From contig NZ_CP116887.1 in NCBI RefSeq assembly GCF_028421645.1, positions 2,358,001 through 2,422,000 on the forward strand: 64,000 nucleotides of DNA, written 5' to 3'. This DNA is from Aneurinibacillus sp. Ricciae_BoGa-3 (GTDB lineage: Bacteria > Bacillota > Bacilli > Aneurinibacillales > Aneurinibacillaceae). Below, in pieces: positions 59,929 through 64,000 of the stretch. The translations under genes were made by a program, and so were the position numbers. A model generated the notes under the pieces. It did not search any database and was not told the origin of the DNA. It worked only from the letters and a program-made list of their open reading frames with translations. Each line of letters starts with the position of its first letter. Position 1 is the stretch's first letter.

Positions 59929-60069
59929 TTATTTTCCTTGACCGCCCTTGCCGCCTTGTTTCGTTGATTGGGTTTTGGTCTTTTGGTCGCCTCCTTTATT
60001 AGTTGTACAACCTGCAACTAAAGAACCAGCGACTAACAGGGCCATAATAAAAGCAATTCCTTTTTTCAC
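59929..60069 (-). CDS. 46-residue small lipoprotein
   Basis: A GTG start at 60069 follows AGGAGGT. The protein is VKKGIAFIMALLVAGSLVAG followed by lipidated Cys21 and a 25-residue Lys/Gln/Gly tail. It is one of many tiny lipoproteins of unknown function in Bacillales. It lies 27 bp upstream of the zinc-finger gene on the same strand and may be co-transcribed. Confidence 0.65.
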   Translation of the reverse strand: MKKGIAFIMALLVAGSLVAGCTTNKGGDQKTKTQSTKQGGKGGQGK

Positions 60070-60214
60070 GAGTCCTAACCTCCTTCCAAATAAGGTCAGG
60101 TTTATATTTTCCTATTCCAATTTTTTTAATCACTGCTTGTTCTGGAAACATGTAACAGAGTATAGGTTCAGGCAACAACGTTTGAATGTATCATGGAAGG
60201 CGGGCGAAAAGAGA

Positions 60215-60649
60215 ATGAATACCAGTGATGGAGCGGCCAAAAAGAAAATAATGGACAAATGTGCGAAATGGATTGAGAACCGCTATGAATGTGAGGTATA
60301 TTTTATCCATGATGAACACGCCACAAACGGAATGGCAGAATACCGAAATGACGGCCATATCATTTACATTCTGGGCGACCAGGAAAAGATGGATCTGGAC
60401 CTTTTCGTGGATATACTGTCCCACGAGGCTGGCCATGTTCTGTATAATAAACGCGCCATGGACAAGGGAATTTCCTATGAGGAGATCGTGCAAAGAACTG
60501 CAAACAAACTAAGCTGTTTTGACCAGCTTCTCCAGCAAAAGTTGATTTCCGATGAAGAGTATAACCGGCTTTATGCTGCAATTGAAGAAGAGTGGGAAAG
60601 TAACAGAACGAAAGAAAAAATAGCAGCAGAACTTCAACAGTTTCTATAA
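60215..60649 (+). CDS. HExxH metalloprotease-like protein
   Basis: ATG at 60215 has only a weak AAAAGAGA behind it. The 144-residue soluble protein contains LSHEAGHVLY, the HExxH zinc-protease motif, and a downstream helix with candidate third ligands (EEIVQRTANKLSC). The length and ERYECEVYFIHDEHA start resemble minimal ImmA/IrrE-like or DUF955-like peptidases but no helix-turn-helix or phage repressor partner is adjacent. Substrate unknown. Confidence 0.65.
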   Translation: MNTSDGAAKKKIMDKCAKWIENRYECEVYFIHDEHATNGMAEYRNDGHIIYILGDQEKMDLDLFVDILSHEAGHVLYNKRAMDKGISYEEIVQRTANKLSCFDQLLQQKLISDEEYNRLYAAIEEEWESNRTKEKIAAELQQFL

Positions 60650-60772
60650 GAAGGCCGTGCAGTTCATTAACCTTTAAACAAATGTGATAGATTTGCCAGT
60701 TCATAGAAAACTAGATATACTCAAAAATACTTAGCATAAAAGAAGCTTAATTATGTAGGGGTGATCGATTAA

Positions 60773-61582
60773 ATGGCCAGTGGGTTAACAGGCAAGCGCA
60801 TCGTGATAGCGGGAACTCGCAAAACGGATGAGATCAGCACGCTGATTGAAAAACAGGGAGGAACTCCGATCCTTCGCCCTCTGCAGGGTACAGTCTTTCT
60901 AGCAGAACAAGAAATTGAACCAGATCTCCGCGGGTTTGTCGAGAACGGCGCCGATTGGGTCATTTTTACGACCGGAACCGGCTTTGAAACACTACTGGAT
61001 ATGGCTGAAAAGCTGGGCGTTCGTGCTTTATTTGAAGAAAGAATAAGACAGGCGAAGGCAGCGGCAAGGGGATATAAGACGCATTCCGCCTTAAAAAAAC
61101 TGGGAATCTTACCTGTTGCAGTTGATGATGACGGGACAACCAGAGGATTGATCCGCGCTCTCGAGTCTTTTGATTTCGAAGGCAAACGAGTTATGATACA
61201 GCTACACGGAGAAACAGCACCTGTATTGATACGTTTCTTCGAAGAAAGAGGCGCCAATGTTACTTTACTCTTGCCATACCAGCATGTGGCACCAGACACA
61301 AAGGCAGTAGAAACGTTGTGTCGCGAATTAATGGATAGCTTGGTGGATGCCGTTTGCTTTACAACGGCGGCACAGGTTCGATTTCTGTTCGAATTTGCCA
61401 GCCAGCAAGGGTATGCAACAAAATTAAAGTCTGCATTTGATCACAGTGTGCTGGCGGTAGCCGTTGGAAAGATTACCCGCGAGGCTTTAGAAGAGGAAGG
61501 CATACAACGAGTGCTGGCCCCTGAGTTAGAACGGATGGGGGCGATGATTGTCGAATTATCCCGCTACTATGCTGACAAGTGA
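60773..61582 (+). CDS. Uroporphyrinogen-III synthase-like (HemD) protein
   Basis: The 269-residue protein has the HemD two-lobed pattern: GKRIVIAGTRKTDEISTLIE, DWVIFTTGTGFETL, then AARGYKTHSALKKLGI, VMIQLHGETAPVLI and DAVCFTTAAQVRFLFE. Standalone copies outside hemAXCDBL occur in Bacillales, where they may serve siroheme or cobalamin precursor supply. A conserved tyrosine equivalent is present in ARGYKTHS. AGGGGTGATCG precedes the start. The FMN riboswitch operon follows, probably unrelated. Confidence 0.8.
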   Translation: MASGLTGKRIVIAGTRKTDEISTLIEKQGGTPILRPLQGTVFLAEQEIEPDLRGFVENGADWVIFTTGTGFETLLDMAEKLGVRALFEERIRQAKAAARGYKTHSALKKLGILPVAVDDDGTTRGLIRALESFDFEGKRVMIQLHGETAPVLIRFFEERGANVTLLLPYQHVAPDTKAVETLCRELMDSLVDAVCFTTAAQVRFLFEFASQQGYATKLKSAFDHSVLAVAVGKITREALEEEGIQRVLAPELERMGAMIVELSRYYADK

Positions 61583-61633
61583 GCCATATGGCCCGGCCTG
61601 CTGCAGTAAAAGTTAACGCCACTAGAAAAAAGA

Positions 61634-61663
61634 TTGACAGCAAAGTAGGATAAGCTATACAAT
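61634..61663 (+). promoter_or_regulatory. Promoter of the riboflavin operon
   Basis: TTGACA at 61634-61639; the -10 is TATACA (61656, 16-bp spacer) or TACAAT (61658, 18-bp spacer). Confidence 0.7.
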
Positions 61664-61683
61664 ACAGATAATTTCATTATGAA

Positions 61684-61824
61684 TCCTTCGGGGCAGGGTG
61701 AAAATCCCTACCGGCGGTGATAGAAGAAGCAACGCTTCTTCTTTAGTCCGTGAGCTGCGGCCTTTGCCAATGCTGACCCGGTGTAATTCCGGGACCGACA
61801 GTATAGTCTGGATGGGAGAAGGAT
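61684..61824 (+). promoter_or_regulatory. FMN riboswitch (RFN element)
   Basis: The conserved blocks are all present: CGGGGCAGGGTGAAAATCCC, CCGGCGGTGATAG, AGTCCGTGAGCTGC, GACCCGGTGTAATTCCGGGA and TCTGGATGGGAGAAGGAT. FMN binding would terminate transcription at the hairpin at 61951-61996, controlling ribD-ribE-ribBA by flavin level. Confidence 0.97.
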
Positions 61825-61950
61825 ATTAAGAAAGCCAACTGTACTGTAGGCTTATTTGTGGATGTCCACAACATTATTTTGTGGTCAACCGCTTATTCGC
61901 TGTGATGATCATACATAGGTTTTTTTGAGTTCCCTGAATATCCAGAAACT

Positions 61951-61996
61951 AAGCTCCGAGTTCGGTTTGTTAACCGTGGTCGGAGCTTTTTATTTT
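61951..61996 (+). terminator. Riboswitch-linked terminator before ribD
   Basis: AAGCTCCGA and TCGGAGCTT with inner GGTT/AACC pairing, followed by TTTATTTTTG. Confidence 0.88.
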
Positions 61997-62068
61997 TGAG
62001 CATATAATAAACTTGAAAATCCTTGTCAAGGGTGGATGCGGACAAGTTGCAGGAAGGAGGAAGAAAAC

Positions 62069-63163
62069 ATGAACCACGGGGAATACATGCAGTTAGCGCT
62101 CCGCCTGGCAGAGGCATCACGCGGCCAGACAAGCCCTAATCCAATGGTTGGATGCGTCATCGTGAAGGATGGTGTGCTTGTTGGGACCGGTAGCCACCTT
62201 AAGGCAGGCGAGCCGCATGCCGAAGTGCACGCGCTGCGCATGGCAGGCGAGAAGGCACAGGGTGCGACCGCATATGTTACGCTCGAGCCATGCAGTCACT
62301 TCGGAAGAACGCCGCCCTGTGCAGATGCCCTGGTTGAAAGTGGTGTGCAAACGGTAGTTATTGCCATGCTTGATCCCAATCCGATGGTTGCCGGACGCGG
62401 GGCGAACAGGCTCCGAGAGGCAGGCATAACGGTGATTACGGGTGTATTGGAGAAGGAAGCTTTAAAACTCAACGAAGTGTTTGTAAAGTATATCAAGACA
62501 AAGCGGCCGTTTGTTACTGTTAAAACAGCCAGCACGTTAGATGGCAAGGTCGCCACAGTCACCGGCAACAGCCGCTGGATTACAGGTGAAACGTCCCGCG
62601 AGGACGTCCATCAACTTAGGCACGAGAATGATGCGATTCTAGTGGGCGTTAACACCGTGCTTACCGATGACCCCCAGCTCACAACCCGGTTGCCGCTGGG
62701 CGGCCGAAACCCCATTCGAATTGTTGTGGATTCCACACTGCGTACACCTATTTATGCCCGGGTTGTAACAGATGCACAGGCCCCAACCTGGATTATTACA
62801 ACTGAACAGGCTGACAAGGACAAGTGCAGGAGGCTTCAAGAAAGAGGGATCCGTATCTTTACTGCTGGGAATGGCTCGTCAGTAGACATCGACCAGGCAC
62901 TGAAAGTGTTAGGTGAACATGAAATTACATCGCTTCTTGTAGAAGGAGGCAGCCAGGTTAACAGTTCGTTTCTTCATGCCCATGCCATTGACAAGCTCGT
63001 TGCCTACATCGCTCCTAAAATTGTGGGGGGCCAGGCGGCACCAACGCCATTCGGTGGATTCGGAATTGAAGAAATGGCCAGCGCCATTTCGTTGCGTGAT
63101 GTTCAGATGCAGCAGGTAGGCGATGATTTCAAAATAACGGGCTACCCGGTTTGGGAGGGATAG
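62069..63163 (+). CDS. ribD: Bifunctional diaminohydroxyphosphoribosylaminopyrimidine deaminase / reductase
   Basis: ATG at 62069 follows AGGAAGGAGGAAG. The 364-residue protein has an N-terminal cytidine-deaminase-like domain with PHAEVHAL and PCSHFGRTPPC (zinc ligands His, Cys, Cys) and a C-terminal DHFR-like reductase domain starting RPFVTVKTASTLDGKVA, with SLLVEGGSQVNSSFL. It performs steps two and three of riboflavin synthesis. The stop is one base before the ribE start. Confidence 0.96.
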   Translation: MNHGEYMQLALRLAEASRGQTSPNPMVGCVIVKDGVLVGTGSHLKAGEPHAEVHALRMAGEKAQGATAYVTLEPCSHFGRTPPCADALVESGVQTVVIAMLDPNPMVAGRGANRLREAGITVITGVLEKEALKLNEVFVKYIKTKRPFVTVKTASTLDGKVATVTGNSRWITGETSREDVHQLRHENDAILVGVNTVLTDDPQLTTRLPLGGRNPIRIVVDSTLRTPIYARVVTDAQAPTWIITTEQADKDKCRRLQERGIRIFTAGNGSSVDIDQALKVLGEHEITSLLVEGGSQVNSSFLHAHAIDKLVAYIAPKIVGGQAAPTPFGGFGIEEMASAISLRDVQMQQVGDDFKITGYPVWEG

Positions 63164-63164
63164 G

Positions 63165-63812
63165 ATGTTTACCGGAATTATAGAAGAACTGGGAAAGGTA
63201 CGTACAATAAAGCTAGGCCAGGATTGGTGTGTATTGGAAATAGAAGCAAAAGATATTTTACAAGATGTAAAAATAGGAGACAGTATATCCGTTAATGGGG
63301 TTTGCCTGACCGTGACTACACACACCAGACAGCTTTTTACGGCCGATGTAATGCCTGAGACACTGAAAAAAACATCCCTGTCTTCGCTTAAAAATGGTTC
63401 ACCAGTGAACCTTGAAAGGGCCATGGCAGCCGGCGGGCGCTTTGGCGGCCATTTTGTCTCGGGTCACGTTGATGCCACCGGCACAATTCTGTCCAAAAAA
63501 GTTTATGGCAATGCGGTATTGTATGAAATCGGGGCTGACGGGCCGATTTTACGCTTCATTATTCCAAAAGGTTCGATTGCCGTAGACGGGATCAGCCTTA
63601 CGGTCGTTTCAACAACTCCTGAAAGCTTTTCGGTCTCAATTATCCCACACACCCTAGGAGAAACTGTCCTACAGCATAAAGGAAAGGGCGATATTGTAAA
63701 CCTGGAATGCGATATGATAGGCAAATACGTCGAACGCTTTGTTTCGGGGAAACAGCCTAAGAAAGATAGTCAACTTACAGCTGAATTTCTCGTAAAAAGT
63801 GGTTTTATGTAA
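63165..63812 (+). CDS. ribE: Riboflavin synthase alpha chain
   Basis: The 215-residue protein is two lumazine-binding barrels: MFTGIIEELGKV, then SISVNGVCLTVTT in the first half, and GHVDATGTIL, IAVDGISLTVVST and SVSIIPHTLGET in the second. It dismutates 6,7-dimethyl-8-ribityllumazine to riboflavin. It is tightly coupled to ribD, with the ribosome-binding site GGGAGGGATAGG overlapping the ribD stop. Confidence 0.96.
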   Translation: MFTGIIEELGKVRTIKLGQDWCVLEIEAKDILQDVKIGDSISVNGVCLTVTTHTRQLFTADVMPETLKKTSLSSLKNGSPVNLERAMAAGGRFGGHFVSGHVDATGTILSKKVYGNAVLYEIGADGPILRFIIPKGSIAVDGISLTVVSTTPESFSVSIIPHTLGETVLQHKGKGDIVNLECDMIGKYVERFVSGKQPKKDSQLTAEFLVKSGFM

Positions 63813-63869
63813 AATAACAATCTTTGATAAACAAAATGAAGACAATAAAAAACGAAAGGTGTGGAGAAA

Positions 63870-64000
63870 GTGTTCGATTCAATAGAAGACGCGCTGCAAG
63901 ATTTAAAACGCGGTAAACCGGTCATTGTGGTTGACGATGAGGACAGAGAGAACGAAGGCGATTTTATTGCGCTGGCTGAAAAGACGGACGCTGCGATGAT
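63870..64000 (+). CDS. ribBA: GTP cyclohydrolase II / DHBP synthase, N-terminal part (cut by window edge)
   Basis: GTG at 63870 follows AAAGGTGTGGAG. The visible 43 codons read [20 protein letters not shown] followed by [16 protein letters not shown], the conserved start of the DHBP synthase (RibB) domain with the acidic metal-binding loop. The RibA half should follow beyond the window, as in Bacillus ribDEAH operons. Confidence 0.93.
   Translation, partial: MFDSIEDALQDLKRGKPVIVVDDEDRENEGDFIALAEKTDAAM

Overview
The window comes from an endospore-forming, low-to-medium GC Bacillales bacterium. The evidence is an alpha/beta-type small acid-soluble spore protein, a spore-coat transglutaminase (Tgl), a YheC/YheD-type spore ATP-grasp protein, a YkpA-type ABC-F protein, a YwbE protein and Gram-positive cobalamin and FMN riboswitches. 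An Aneurinibacillus/Brevibacillus-like host would fit, but this is inferred from gene content only. Both edges cut genes: a large heparinase II/III-type polysaccharide lyase runs off the left end and ribBA off the right end. I saw no tRNA, rRNA or CRISPR array.

Layout. 1-6.7 kb: lyase, ABC-F, a PaaG-like enoyl-CoA hydratase, a DUF2062 membrane protein and two very small genes. 6.7-11.35 kb: nested mobile DNA. A group II intron sits directly behind an intrinsic terminator. Its reverse transcriptase is split by a 3.05-kb element carrying three tyrosine-recombinase domains, terminal inverted repeats and a 6-bp direct repeat. 11.4-17.8 kb: a KdgR-type regulated 2-keto-3-deoxygluconate operon (regulator, AllD-like dehydrogenase, KdgK, KdgA, MFS transporter, 2-hydroxyacid dehydrogenase). 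17.8-24.9 kb: flavohemoglobin with an FNR-like box, a thioesterase, remnants of a Clp ATPase and of an AmiS/UreI channel, SASP, PsiE, a phosphatase, a PAP2 enzyme and small proteins. 25-36 kb: acyl/amino-acid metabolism (FadD-like ligase, SDR, N-acylamino-acid racemase plus M20 amidohydrolase, an acyl-CoA dehydrogenase broken by an amber codon, thiolase) and a LysM-NlpC/P60 hydrolase. 37-43.4 kb: two close paralogues of a formate/nitrite transporter bracketing CBS, Tgl, Cfa and YwbE genes.

43.4-52.1 kb is the most interesting region. A sigma-A promoter and a cobalamin riboswitch with its own terminator precede a 1172-residue secreted protein with transcobalamin-like architecture (alpha/alpha toroid plus DUF4430), a second toroid and three SLH domains. 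A DUF4430 lipoprotein follows, then a complete ECF transporter (T, fused A-A', S). The last gene, overlapping the S component, is a divergent translation initiation factor IF-3 paralogue. The reading offered is a surface-to-membrane cobalamin capture relay ending in an ECF importer.

52.2-64 kb: a frameshifted repeat protein, an ATP-grasp/2OG-oxygenase pair, a TM2 protein, a broken GH76 mannanase, a frameshifted sdpR next to intact sdpI, an MBL-TetR pair under a double operator, tiny zinc-finger and lipoprotein genes, a metalloprotease-like protein, a HemD-like protein, and the FMN-riboswitch-controlled ribD-ribE-ribBA operon.

Several genes are interrupted by single lesions (amber codon, 1-nt indels). 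They may be true pseudogenes or sequencing errors, and raw reads would decide.
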